From positions 60,016,001 to 60,080,000 of the forward strand of contig NC_088679.1 in the NCBI RefSeq assembly GCF_950023065.1: a stretch of 64,000 nucleotides of DNA, given 5' to 3'. A program made the position numbers and the translations under genes. Below are positions 11,888-24,200 of the stretch, in pieces. This DNA is from Planococcus citri. Taxonomy: Eukaryota; Arthropoda; Insecta; Hemiptera; Pseudococcidae. Each line of letters begins with the position of its first letter. Position 1 is the first letter of the stretch. The notes beneath the pieces are model-generated. The model ran no database searches. It was not told the origin of the DNA and was given only the letters and a program-made list of their open reading frames with translations.

Positions 11888-12000
11888 GCTCAAAATAGAT
11901 TCCTGTAACTTTCCTGTATACTTGCACAGTGTAACTTCGCCTGCCGATTTACCAAGGCGAAGATTATCTTGCAAGGTAACTTCAGGCACATAGTTGTTGA

Positions 12001-13470
12001 TATGGTTGGTATTGGTTCATTTTGTCCAAAAAAAATTATATTTCATGAAAAATTGGAAAAGTGTCCTTGAAACAGCTTTTTTGAATTTTTTTAATTCTCA
12101 AAAATTCTCCAAAGATCAAAAAATGTAATGTGGTTTCATATATGGAATTGCACTGGGTTTAAAAGTTCCCTTGTGCTTGAGCAAAATTGAAAAATCATAC
12201 TTACCTACGTCCTAAAACTCCCATAGGTAGGTACCTACTTACCCAAAATTTCAGGTGCTGAAATTCATTTTTAAATTTTTGATGAATTTTTGAAAATTAA
12301 AAAAATTGAAAAAAACTGTTTTTATGACGATTTTTTATTTTTATTCTCATAAAATACTGTATAATTATTTTGTTTACCAACAAAATGAAAAAATGCGAAT
12401 TACGTAAATTCCTTCCTCTTCTCTCCTACACTTCTCCAGACATTTAAAATAGCTCCGGAGGCTCCAGAATATTTCAAAAGCAGTTGTTTTCAAGTTAGAC
12501 GGTTCTGTATCTGTACTAATAAATAGATCAGCTAAACAAAAAAAAAACCTTCGTGGTGGTAGTTTGACTATTTTGTCTCTCTGATAATCAACTTGAAATT
12601 TCTGGAAAAAAAATTGAAACTCGTTTGAGGCTCTTCAGATCTTTTCGAGACAGGTTTCTTTGCCAAAAACTGCACAAAAATTCGTGAGAAAGTCACGCTT
12701 TTCGCTAATTTGTACCAAAATTGCTAAAAAAGTCTCATTTTTTTAGGTACCTACCTAAAATTTTGAGAAATTTCCATTTTCTTTCATAAATTTTCTAAAG
12801 TCTCGCTTTTTTGCTAAAAATTGCTAAAAAATTTCGAAATCTCAACTAAAATTTCTAAAAAGCTTCAACTTCTGATAAAATTGTTATAGTCTCGCGTTCA
12901 GTTCAGTTAAAAATAGCAAAAAGTCAAAGTGCCATGTAGTCTCTTTTTATGATAAAAATTCAATTTCAATTTTCGCTTTTTTTGCAAAAAGTTTGACTTT
13001 GTCCCCTTCCCTCCCCTTCTAAAAAAGTTGCCCAAAAGTCTCGCTTTTTTGCCAATCATTTTCAAAAAGTCCTGTTTTTTGCTGAAATTGCCAAAGATTG
13101 ATTTCAATTGGAATAATTTGTTTCTCAATTTCTTTCACATGAATATTTTTTTTCAACTTTTTGGTTAGATTTTCGAACTTTTTCAGTTACTAAACTTAGT
13201 TTTTTTTGAAAAAAATTAGTGTTGAATTTTGCGACATGTCAGAAAAATTTACTTCTGTTCCCCTGGTGAGAAGGGATGAATTGGAGTAATAATTCATAGT
13301 CAAACTCTCAGTTTATTTTGATCGAAAAAAAGTTACCGAATAAGTGTAGAAAAATTGCTTTGAAAGATTTTTAATTTTGATTAAAATTCGTCAAAAATTT
13401 TAAAATGAACTTGAGCAACCCATACTTAGTTATTAAGGGGCGAGGTAGCTTAGAACATGCTCTTTCGATC
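12001..13470. repeat. Dispersed repeat block between the long element and SMC6
   Basis: Contains a copy of the TCCAGAA family (about 12,250-12,480), degenerate 'tctcgcttttttgccaa' units (12,640-13,130), and ends with the conserved terminal motif agaacatgctctttcgatct at about 13,451. The organisation parallels that of 27,080-28,570 and the PXK intron. No coding potential is seen. Confidence 0.55.
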
Positions 13471-14470
13471 TTACTAGTTGCTTGGCCTCGTCATTCATTT
13501 TCTCAATCGAGTGCAGGAAAATGTTTGGTGTAGGAATGATCCTATCTGGAAACAATTAAAAAACATTCTTGTGACCAGATTGAAGGGAAATGGATACATC
13601 ATGCACGTGCATGCAATGATCGTAAATCTACACCCTCGACCCACCCTACAACACATGGTCCTCGCCTCCTCGGGATGGCATTGAGTATGCACGAACACGA
13701 CTTGAATAAAATTCGTGGAACGAAACAAAGGTCTTTTGTTCACGTGTTGAAACGTTAGGAGCCCAGATTCGAAGATGCTATACCTGCGAAAAACTTGTTT
13801 CTTTCATATGGTCTTTTATTAGAGAAAGCCGACGCCGACTGCGATTGACTGTGAATGAATATCTTTACCAACTCCGAATGTAGACCTGTGTTTTAGAACA
13901 GACAAAAGATGGCCGGAATTTCCGAGAACTAGCCTGTGTAAATAAACAACCGTCTTGTCTTTTGTTCTCTACTTTTTCTACATTTCTTTATATTTCTCGG
14001 AATCGGCATAATAAACCCTCGAAAACCGGGAATAAAAGAAACGAGGGCGATGACACGAACTAAATAGTCTCGGTTTTCGTTCTCCAAAGAAAATGGTCCG
14101 CAAGACTAGTCGAAACCAGATTTTATATGCTTTCTCTCGCCACTCGCTCGTAAAAAAAAGATGAAAAAAATAAGGATGTTAGAATGGTTGAAAAGTAAGT
14201 CGGGTCGGTCACGGTATTTAACCACGAACCCAGCGAAGAATGTTTGAAGACTTGCCAGAGACTCGACAGAATTGGTAATAAAATCGTAGAATGAACTGAA
14301 ATATATAAAACAGCACGTAAAAAGAAACGATATATTCTTACATACGTAACAAGAAAACACACGAAATTCATTCTTAATGCATAAAAAAATAAAAAAATCC
14401 ATACCATAAACAGAAAAAAATCAGTAAGTTTAATGGTAATCATATAGTGGAACTTAACGAAAGAATTCGG
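13471..14470. other. Gene-free stretch downstream of SMC6
   Basis: About 1 kb with short open frames on both strands that resemble nothing I know and carry no splice support. The part nearest 14,470 is probably the SMC6 3' UTR. I see no RNA gene here. Confidence 0.4.
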
Positions 14471-17400
14471 TTACACGACTTTATTCACCCTGTAACATAA
14501 AAATCAAACCATTAGTTACCAACGCTTTTTTTCCCACACTCAATTTGCGAGCGAAAAATCGAAAATCAACGAACCTGTGGACAGTGACATTAGGGCCTGT
14601 TTGAATCAACGATACATCTAACGGGGTTAGGAAAATGAACTGACGAGAACTCTTGTCTTGGGCAAAATCAGTCAATAATTTAGTAATCGTTCTTCTATTG
14701 ATGGCATCCTGAAAAAGAATAAATAAATAAATATTATATCATATCGCAACCTTTTTATTCCAAAGGTTAAAATTATCAGACAATTTTACCATAAAGACGT
14801 CGTATTCGTCCATAGAGTAGAAAGGAAGATCCATATTGGACCACAATGCCATCAAGAATGCGACAGTTGAGACTGACTTTTCACCACCGGAAAGAGACTC
14901 GCTGTTCATAAACGAAGAACCCGAGTCGGGCGGAGCGAGTTGGATTTCGAGTCGACCTCTAGGATGATCAAAATCCAAGTACCCCTGAAAAATATAACCT
15001 CGTATGATTACGTATATTATCATACAAAGGAGAAAAAAATAATCGTATATTTACCCTATAGTGTCTGCTTTGGATGACATTTTCGAATTGGGTCATTACT
15101 ACTGTGGCGCTTATATGACGTACACCTTCGATCGTACCTTTGCGGTCCTTGCTCATCTCTCTATATTTCTACAAATTAGAACCAAACAAATATGTATTTC
15201 AACCAGTTGTAAAATTTACTGAAATAATACGCTAAGTTTCAATCAAACTAACTTCGTGCATTCTTTTCAACTCTCGGAACATTTTCTTGAATTTTTTTTG
15301 ATTCGCACTTTTCTGCAATAATTCTTTCTCGAAACTTATAACTTCATTTCCCACTTTCTTTTCGACTTCTTCAATGAAATAGTCGATTTGATCAATCTCG
15401 TGCTTCACTTCTGCCATAGTCCTGCGACATTAAAATTTCGTTAAGAAATGGTGACCAAATTGTACAGTAATTGGTCCAATTCGTTCGACGATTTACCTTC
15501 TTTCGTTTTCGGCTGGTTCTTGAGACTGCGAGTACGTGCTAACTTGACTGCATTTCTCTTCGGTTCTTTTTCGACAATCTTCGGTTTTCTTCTGCACGAC
15601 AGCCATCTTTGTATTCAATTCTTCGATTTTTTTCTCGTAATTTTGTATACGTCTCGTCTGCGCGTCGATTTCTTTCTGCAGTTTTCCTATTTCTTCCTAC
15701 AATATTGCATTTTTAAGAAAATGATAATGAAGTTCACGGGGGTTCAATCGATCATTTATACAAACAACTCACTTTGAGTTGACCCTGCTGTAAACCGGTA
15801 TCTCCAATGCCACACTTATCTAAGTATTTTTTAGCCTGAGTCATGGCTTCATGAAGTTCTTTATGTTCTTCCGTCGCTCTCTGTTTTATGGAAAGAATAA
15901 TACAAATCAATCAAGATGGCAGGATTCATATATAAAAGAAAACAAATCATAAATCAATTCCGACCTCTTTTTTCTCTTCCAATTCAGCGATTTCTTTTTC
16001 CAAACTAGTGAATTCTTCGACTCGCGTTTGAAGTGAAGGCATTTCGGCGTTGATCACACGTTTCAATTCGGAAACAGCTCTGGCTGCCATCAAATTTTTG
16101 TTTCGACATTTTTCACTTTCAGAATGAAGATGCTCTATTTTACGAGTAGCGTTGGTGAACTTTTCGTTAAGCGAAGTGAAATCTTTCCGCGCTGTGACCA
16201 TAGCGTGTTTCTTCTCTTCGATTTCTTCTTTCAGAGATCTGAATTGAAATTTAAAAAGATTATGAAATCTTACTACTACGAAATTTACTTAATGAGATAA
16301 GTCTTACTGTAAGTGATGTGCGACGCTTTTCTGCAGCAGACGTGCTCGTGTTGGACGCATATTAGCGTAGTATCTGCATCCTTGATTGTACGAGTCTGCG
16401 TTCTGATTAATAATTGTTGAGCAATTCTTTACCCATTTTGGGTCCGACATAAGTTGACGACATATTTTGGTATCTTCGATGAGCAATACTTGATGGATAT
16501 TCTTGCTATCCATCAGGAAATTGGCAACTACCGGGTCGCTTATTTTTAATGCTCTGTACATATTGAGGTACGAGCCGTACCTGACCTCTATTTGAGGCAA
16601 CATATTATTACGATCCTGTAAGAAAAATAAAATCATAAACTTGTGCAAAGGTTCACGATTTAACGTAACAAGTCATTACCCTTTCTTGAAACTGACTGCA
16701 ATGAACCGTCGGTTTTCTTCCTTTGACAACCTGGTCCATTATCTTGTATAATTCAATTCTATCATCTTTGTTGTTAACGAAGAATGAAGTGAGCCAACCG
16801 GTACTTAAATGACTTTCGATCGCGTTCGTCCATTGATCATGTCTCACTTGAATGTAACGACCTGAAGTGCACAAAACAACGAAGAATGAAATATTTATCA
16901 CAAAAAACAATTTCAAATCAATTTTGTATCTTTTAGCTTAAAATTGCTTACCCAGAGGGCCTTTCGGAGGCTTTGAAAATTTTCCTCTTTGAACAGCTTC
17001 TTCGATTCGTTGAACGAGAGTAGGCATCCACGTATCATAGACGGATAAATTATCAGCATTTTTCAACGAGCCCATCTGTCTTTCGTTGGCTCCTAAATCA
17101 CAATACGACATCAGCATTGAATAGTAAAATCGAGTAGAATTTCACTTCGAACTTACTTATTTCTTGATTTAATTCCTCAAGCTGGCGTTCTTTGTTATCT
17201 TTCATTTGCTTCAGTTCGTCCTTAGTTTGGTTCAACCTGTCAATTTCTTGCTGCAAAACTCGCACTTTACTTTCGTTTTCTTTCAGGCTGTTTTGAAAGC
17301 GCGCTATTTTTTCTTGCGCTTCCTCTTTTCTAGCCTTGTTCTCGTTTTCCTCCCTATAATGCACATTGCAAATTGAAAAAAAAAAAAATAGAACAAGTGA

Positions 17401-19099
17401 AAAAAAATGATAATCTATATACCTTTCCACATCATCCAGAGATGCCTGAAGCTGCTCCTTATCGCTATGTTTATTTTTGATCGTCTCCGCAATCCTTTTA
17501 CATTCTTCGGCTTTTTCAAGACACTTGTTCCTTTTATCTCTGAACTCCTTTCGATACTTCTGCACGGTTTCCTCCTTGCTACGAGTTTCGTTCTCTAAAG
17601 TAGCGAGATTCTGCTGTAATTCCCTACGCAAAACACGAGATTTTTGTAAAATCACGAATTATATAATTGCAATATCAAGACGTATCAACGGGAACAAACA
17701 TACTCTATTTTATTCTCTCTCTCAGTTATTCCGCTCTTGATTTCTTCGACTTGCTCCAGTAATTCTTTTTTAGCATTTTCTTGCTCTTCGCAAATGTCTT
17801 CCAATCGGATCAGTTCTTCACGATGTTTGTGCACCTGAAAGATTCGTGCGAAACATTACACGTTTTGAACGAATAGTACGAGTAATAATGGATAAGATAA
17901 TTACCTCACACCACATATATTCGTTTTCCAGTTGAAATTTTCGTTTTTTCTTTTCTTTGAGTTCGTCGACTAATTTCATTTTTTCATTCATTCCGTCGAT
18001 CTCTTTATCAACGATCTCTTCCGTCTAAAAACAAACACAACTGGTTTGAAAACAATGTTCATCACTAATTCGATTCGAAAGAGTAAAATACCAACCTTCT
18101 CTTTCTCCAAGATGAGCATTCTATGGTCGGCTACTTTAGCGAGGATATTAGCCAGCATAGCTTCGGCTTCATCCAAACACGTCGCCTTTTTGAACATCAA
18201 GTATTTGTTTTCCGCTTTGTTTGAGCTGAGGAAATTTCTGGCCATATCTTGGTTCAAAATACTGATAGGGTTATTAGGTTGTATTTTGAATTTCGTTGTT
18301 ATCGCATCCAAATCAGCTTTTTTACTGCTTATTGATTTGCCTGAAATTATGGAATCACTCGTGTTATCTAAACAAAGAAATACTTGAAAAAACAACACTC
18401 AAAAATGAAATCATACCCCATTGATTGTATATATGATAAGTGGATGATGAAGGAGTGATACGACGAACAATTTTAATCTGATTTCCATAAATATCCTGTC
18501 TAAAAGCGTTTGATCCCGTATTGCTCAACGTGATCGCTATGCTACCAGCGTGACAACCGTGTTTGATCAGTCCTACAGAAATCAGTCGATGTTCAAATTA
18601 TTACGAAATTGTAAACAGATCGAAACACTATAAAGAATCAGGTACGAACCTTCGATTTTAGAACTGCGATTAGTCTTTGAAGCGGTTCCGCCGAGTCCTA
18701 TAGCTATAGCAGTCTGTATAGCGCTTTTACCGCTGCCATTAGCTCCCGATATAAAGTTAATCCTAGGATTGAATTCGATATCGAAATTTCCATGGCACAT
18801 GAAGTTGGTAAGTTCCAATTTCTTAATAACACCAGCGATGCTCTGAAATGAGAAGAACTGTAAGCACAAGGATAGAAATTTGATAAAAACACCATAGTCA
18901 TACGAACGTTTTCAGATTCATAATGCAATGGCTCAAGCTCTACGATTACGTTCGGCGATTGGGAAACAGCTACTCTGGAGTTTCTTTGTCTGTTTGAGAC
19001 CGTAGGAAGAGACAATACTTGAAATGGTTGTGATCTAGTTAATCTGGACCTCTTTGGTCTTGGAGAACCGTCTGGATTTTCTTGATCTAAATCGGACAT
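14471..19099 (-). CDS. SMC6: SMC6, ATPase subunit of the SMC5/6 genome-stability complex
   Basis: Structural maintenance of chromosomes 6; with SMC5 and the NSE proteins it acts on chromatin in homologous recombination repair and replication stress. Nineteen exons, from 19099-18908 to 14489-14471 (others: 18842-18650, 18572-18417, 18340-18096, 18024-17905, 17834-17704, 17623-17423, 17353-17157, 17092-16952, 16861-16680, 16615-16308, 16238-15965, 15880-15773, 15696-15497, 15421-15253, 15168-15055, 14984-14790, 14708-14575). Every junction keeps phase and the total is 1,092 aa; human SMC6 is 1,091 aa. Walker A is GANGSGKSA. The SMC6-typical stretch FKIQPNNPISILNQDMARNF follows. Two long coiled coils flank a hinge in the exons at 16.3-17.1 kb. 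The ABC signature is SLSGGEKS and Walker B is PFYSMDEYDVFMD. The start MSDLDQE was chosen; an in-frame ATG at 19141 would add 14 residues. AATAAA sits inside the last coding exon. Confidence 0.97.
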
Positions 19100-19480
19100 C
19101 TTAACCGAATATTCACGTACTTTACCTTTGGCGACTGCCATATATACCACAATTAGCAAAGTTAGAGACAATATCCATTCGAAATTACAGACTCGTTAGT
19201 ATACACAATTCACATGACAACGAAACACGCACTTTTTTACGGTCAAAAAACTAGCGCGAACTGAAAAGTAAAAAATGCGAGAGCGCGAAATTGAAAATGG
19301 CATTTTTTTTCAATTTCGAGTGTTCGTTAGGCCGCCAAGATCGCACCTGGCATGGCATGGGATGCATTTAAGCATTCCCTACATCGTTTCAGCAACGCGT
19401 ACATGCGCGCGCACGCGTATATAAGTAGTTTTCGTTTTCGTCGTTGTTCCGCTGCTTCTATAGCGTTCGAAAACAAGATC
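19100..19480. promoter_or_regulatory. SMC6 upstream region
   Basis: Holds the 5' UTR and promoter of SMC6. It contains a short alternating 'acatgcgcgcgcacgcgtat' patch near 19,401. No core promoter motif could be assigned with confidence. Confidence 0.35.
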
Positions 19481-19484
19481 CACC

Positions 19485-19580
19485 AACCAGCAGCGATGGC
19501 GGTGTGGCAGGACAGAAGGCTTGGTAATCGGAAGGTCCAGAGTTCGATCCCCGCTCGATTCCAAATTTTTGAAATTTTTT
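19485..19580 (+). repeat. tRNA-derived SINE-like sequence
   Basis: Contains a pol III B-box (gttcgatcc, 19,542-19,550) about 35 nt after an A-box-like tggcaggacag (19,505), followed by gctcgattcca and a T-rich tail. The complementary strand reads SGDRTLDLPITKPSVLPH, the kind of spurious peptide that tRNA-derived SINEs often yield. It does not fold cleanly as a functional tRNA by eye. SINE assignment is inference. Confidence 0.4.
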
Positions 19581-20009
19581 TTTTGCCATAAATTTTTTTT
19601 CAAGTGTATTTTATTAATATTATTTTTATTTTTCGAATAGTATGCCGAATTAGGCGAGGCGAAGCCGAGCCGTTCATAATTTATATTTCACTCGATCGAC
19701 ATTACTCCCCTTGGTGAGTTCAGACGGAGGCTGGACATTTACCGTGTATGTAGCACTTGCGGTTGTTTATAAAAAAATTGTACTCACCGAGGCCGAAGGC
19801 CGAGGGAAGTTAAACGACATAGTATGAACGACAAAGCGACCAGCGCAACCGAGGCGAAGCCGAGGTGAGCAGACACAACGCCCCCCAACACTAAAAACAG
19901 CAATACATACGTGATAAATATCCCTTGTTGCTGAAATGTATGTAGGGAATGGTAAAATGCGCATGGGATGAGTCATTCTTAGATGACGTCATTTATGATT
20001 CATCTCATT
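19581..20009. other. Gene-free stretch with 'gaggcgaagccgag' motifs
   Basis: Two near copies of a GC-rich motif (aggcgaggcgaagccgagcc at about 19,651; ccgaggcgaagccgaggtga at about 19,849), plus gaggccgaaggccgagg near 19,789, sit in otherwise AT-rich DNA. The motif is partly self-complementary. Probably transposon remnant; no gene seen. Confidence 0.35.
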
Positions 20010-20684
20010 TGAATATTCCAGGGATGGAAGAGCCGGGAGCGAGCCGGAGCCAGAGTCTGAAAGAGCCGGATTTTTTGAGGAGCTAGAGCCAGAGCCAAGA
20101 GCCAAATAAATGAAAGTGCAGAAAAACTTCAAGAGCTCTCTTGCAAAAGAGCTCCTTATTTTACTCAAGAGAGCCATCATCAAAAGGAGTCTTTAACCTG
20201 AAAAGAGCCAGAGCCGAGTGGGAGCCCACAAAATGTTTCAGGCTCTTTGGCTCCCTAAAAGTAACCTAAAAGTAGAGAAAAAAGTTTAAAAATGCGCACA
20301 ATTTTATCAAAAATTCAACTTTTAACTCACATTTGTGAAGAAAATGAAGAATTTCCAAGTTTGTTTCCTCATTGAGAAATGAAATGAAAATAAATGCAGT
20401 GTATTTTCATTTTTTTCATCGTTTTTCACAAATTTTGAACTCTAATTTAAAGAGCCAAGAGCCAGAGCTGGAGCTGGAGTGGGAGCCAAGAAATTGGAAG
20501 AGGGAGCCGAGAGTCAAAGAGCGGAGTCGGAAAGAATTGAGGAGCGAGCAAGGAGCCAAAGAGCTCATGTAAAGAAAAAGAACCAAGAGCCAAGAGCGAG
20601 CCAGAGCTGAAACTTGCGGGGAGCTGAGCCAGAGCCAAGAGCGGGAGCCCTGAATTCATGGCTCTTCCATCCCTGGAATATTCA
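20010..20684. mobile_element. MITE-like element with 25-bp inverted termini and GAGCC-rich interior
   Basis: The left end tgaatattccagggatggaa (20,010) continues to agagcc and is matched perfectly by its complement at 20,660-20,684. Inside each end lie degenerate repeats of agagccagagcc, both in the same orientation, around an AT-rich core (about 20,270-20,440). No target-site duplication is evident. No coding function; the open frames reflect the purine-rich repeats. Confidence 0.6.
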
Positions 20685-21257
20685 TAGAAAAGAAATTTTG
20701 ATAAGAGATTTATGTATGAATTTAACCGTGTAAATTGGTTGTTCTTGATAAATTTAGTTTTATTGGATTAACTAATTAACTAATAATGTAATTTCAACAC
20801 CTAATTGTTATTTTTGAAGGGGAAAATCGAAAATGAAAATTGCTCTTTGTCGTTCACTGAAGCTTTGGTAATTACTGTGTAATTACAATTTAGGAGTTGA
20901 TTGAGTGAAATTTTAATTTTTTTAAAAAAAATATTCACAATTTTGAATTTTTTATACAAATTTTGGAAGTGAAATGGGTGATGACAGTTCAATATTTGAT
21001 TCCAAATTCAAAAGAGCCGCAGAAGAGACTTGAATTTTACAAAAAATTTCATGATTCTCTACAGCTCAAATTTGAAAATTCGAAGTTTGAACTTTGAACT
21101 TTGAAGAATTCAAACGACTTTGTTGTTTATGTTTACGTAGATAACACCTGAACCTGCTGATAAGATTCGAGATTTAATTTTCAACTCCGTTATGTGGGCC
21201 ATGGGCCATTAAAATATAGAAATTTTCTTCATTATTATGTTATGAGTTGGTTAAATT
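20685..21257. other. RIC1 upstream region
   Basis: AT-rich, no recognisable exon. Presumably contains the RIC1 promoter and 5' UTR. Confidence 0.4.
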
Positions 21258-24200
21258 ATGTATTTTCCATTAGGATGGCCCAAGGTATTGAGACTAGACC
21301 CAGACATAGTATCTCTGAAAGAGATATGTTGCAACCGAGAGCGGATTCTATTCGCTGTTTTGACCGATAACGCTATAAGTATTTGGTATTGCAGAGTAAG
21401 TACTTGAAATCTTTAAATTTTGGCATATAATACAATAAATAACTCTACTCGATGACCTTTTCCAGTACCATGTACCTCTGGTCTCTTATATACGAACTCA
21501 AGATTCCATCGAAGATCTAGGAACGAACGATAAATTAGAATGGCGGTCCGATTCCAGCATGATTGTCGTGTCTGTAAGTGAAATAACCCACGTTTCAAAT
21601 CATCCATTTAACAAATATTTAAATCAAGCCGAAAATATGTATCTTAGACCACTGGTGGATGTTTGATGTTTTTTAAACTCGGCACCGATGATAGTGTGAA
21701 AACCTTGTACGAATTGGCCGACTCAGCAACACTTAGTTTACAGAGAGATAACGATGATTTATTTATTAAAGAACGTATCCCTGCTATTCACTTGGTTCTG
21801 GTAAATTTCATTTTGTATATCGAATAAGTTCCCGGAACAAGGTTTCTAAAATCGATTATTATTCGTAGGAAAGAGAAGTAAACGTCGGAGGTGGCATCGT
21901 TACGATGGTTTGTATAAGGGACGAGCTCATGATATCAACGGTACGAAATCACGTACTTAGGTATCGTTGGGATGGTACTCTGAATCGAGATTATTGCTTG
22001 GATCTGGGACGAATACCGTTTTGTATCGATAGGCAGGTTTTCAAAGGTAAAGAAACGTTATTAAATAATATTTTATTGCTTCTAAACTTTAATTAATATG
22101 TGATTTCGATTTACTAGCGGTACCGATCTTCGAACAAAATAAATACATAACGAAAATGGATTATTCGCCGTTGGCTGGAGGATTTGCAATAGTTTTCAAC
22201 GATGGTAGAGCAGCTGTTTTGACAGCATCCACTCTGAAATTCGATCCTAATGTAAGTGACTGATTTTTTTTTCTTTTCAAGTTGAACTTCGTGTTGTAAT
22301 TGTTTTCGAAATTTCAGCAAGTACAAGGTATCTGGGCGCCTAACATCGAAGATGCATCGTGTTGCTCGACTAACCACAGATATCGATTGATAGCATTTGG
22401 TCGTAAAAAGTAGGTTTCCAAAAGCCACCTCATCCTCCTCTCCTGTTTCATTTCAGCTATAAAAAATCTTGGGTTTTCAGTTCCGAAGCAATCGTTTACA
22501 CAATCGACGAGCAAACCGGCGGACTGGAAATTTCACATACGTTGGTTGTTTCTAGCCACGTGTACCCTGGCGAAGTAGGCCCTGTCGAATGCATGGAATG
22601 GTCGCCCGATGGTCGTGCCTTGGCTTTATCCTGGAGCACTGGTGGATTTTCAATATGGAGTACTTTCGGAGCGTTGTTAGTATGTAGTTTAGGATGGAAT
22701 TACGGATTACACGTGGATTTATCTAAGAATAATCCACTTTTAATTACGTCCATGGTATGTATCATATCTTCGTAAAGTTTACGATATCTTTGCACCTTTT
22801 TAAAATTCGTCTAATTTGTAGGAATGGTCTACCGAAGGCTATTACTTATGGATGATTAACAAACCTACTTCAACTGAAGTAACCTCAGTTGCTCAAGAGT
22901 CAATTATTCAGTACGAATTCTTGAAAAGTGCCTTAACAGCTAATCCTTGCATGGTAATATCTCTCACTCAGTTAGAATAATCGTTCGATAACGTATTTAG
23001 TTATCTTTAATGATCGATTATACTTTTTTCAGAGCCACCAAACACATTTATTCTTGCAAGGTGCTGATAAATTATACGTCAACTTGGGATCAGGAGGATT
23101 AACTAAAGTATACCAGATGTCTAAACCTTCGGATTCGAGTAGAGATCGTGTTACTGTTACCAGTACTTTAGTTGAAAGTAAACAGTGGGTAATAATACCT
23201 GTGCCAGCTACTTATTTATCGACCACTTGGCCCGTTCGTGTAAGTTTATCTCATCAAATTCGGCTCTTTAATGAAAATATCGTAAAAATTAATCCAATTG
23301 ATACTTAAATTGTTTTTTCTCTGTAGTATGCCGCTATAGATAACGATGGTAAATTTATAGCTGTTGCTGGAAGATTCGGTTTAGCTCATTATTCAATGAT
23401 TACCCACAAATGGAATATATTTAGAAATGAAACGCAAGAAAAAGATATGGTTGTTTCCGGCGGTCTTCTGTGGTGGAGGTATTCATTTGTTGATCTCTTG
23501 TCCGTTCTAATTTGTATCAGAATTGAATTTGTATTACTAAAAAAACTAAATACTTCATAGATCCTGTATCATCGCTGGATGCTACAGTGAACCCGATGAT
23601 CAAGATCAAATTCGAATTTATCCCAGAGAACCTCAACTTTCAAATAGGTATATGACAGCTGTGGTCTTGAGCAGTCAGATTTTTCTGATTGATTCTTTAT
23701 GGGATAAATTAATCGTATATTGCGCCGATGGTAAATTATCCATGTACAGTATGAGTGTTCTAGAAACACATTCCTCCGGTGAGTAATTCTATCAACTTTT
23801 TTAGTTGAAAAAAAATGATGAGGGTATTTACGAGTTTCGTTTTTTTTTTATTACAGGTAACGTGGTCGTCGATATCGAATGTATTCAAATGATCGATATT
23901 TCGACGCTGCATATCCATCCAGCTTGTGTCATTTCAGTGACTTTGACCGCTTTAAAATCAGATCCTAGACATTCCGAACAAATAAGAAATAATAGTTTTA
24001 TATTGAACGTTAGCGGGCGTCTATTTTTAGTGAATCAACAAGACGAAATATCCGAAGTTAGTTATTTTTCAGGATACCTGAAATTGAAGAATATTTTTAG
24101 CTAAATTAATATAATTTTGCTTTCAGAACAATCACGTCATTCCAGCGCCTATTTTATTAGCTTCGTGCGTTGAAAACGTTTGGGTTCCTAGTAAATCGCG

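Larger units (their letters stand above)
9431..11991. mobile_element. Long-inverted-repeat (foldback/MULE-like) element with 9-bp target duplication
   Basis: The ends are ATGTGCCTGAAGTTACCTTG on the left and its complement ending CTTCAGGCACAT on the right. The element is flanked on both sides by the perfect 9-bp direct repeat agttgttga (9,422-9,430 and 11,992-12,000). The arms are inverted copies for most of their length: left arm about 9,431-10,620; right arm about 10,621-11,234 plus 11,896-11,991. The right arm is interrupted by another element. Much of each arm is a tandem array of about 162-bp units. There is no transposase ORF; open frames here are by-products of the repeats. A 9-bp duplication with very long inverted repeats is typical of Mutator-like or foldback elements; the class assignment is inference. 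Confidence 0.85.

Noticed and set aside
13478..13743. Overlapping ORFs on both strands near 13.6 kb
   Set aside because: Neither strand resembles a known protein, and overlapping open frames on both strands suggest chance.
6592..19099. ERCC8 and SMC6 as a DNA-repair gene cluster
   Set aside because: Both act in repair but in different pathways; they are separated by 6.5 kb of repeats and transcribed convergently. Chance neighbourhood is the simplest reading.
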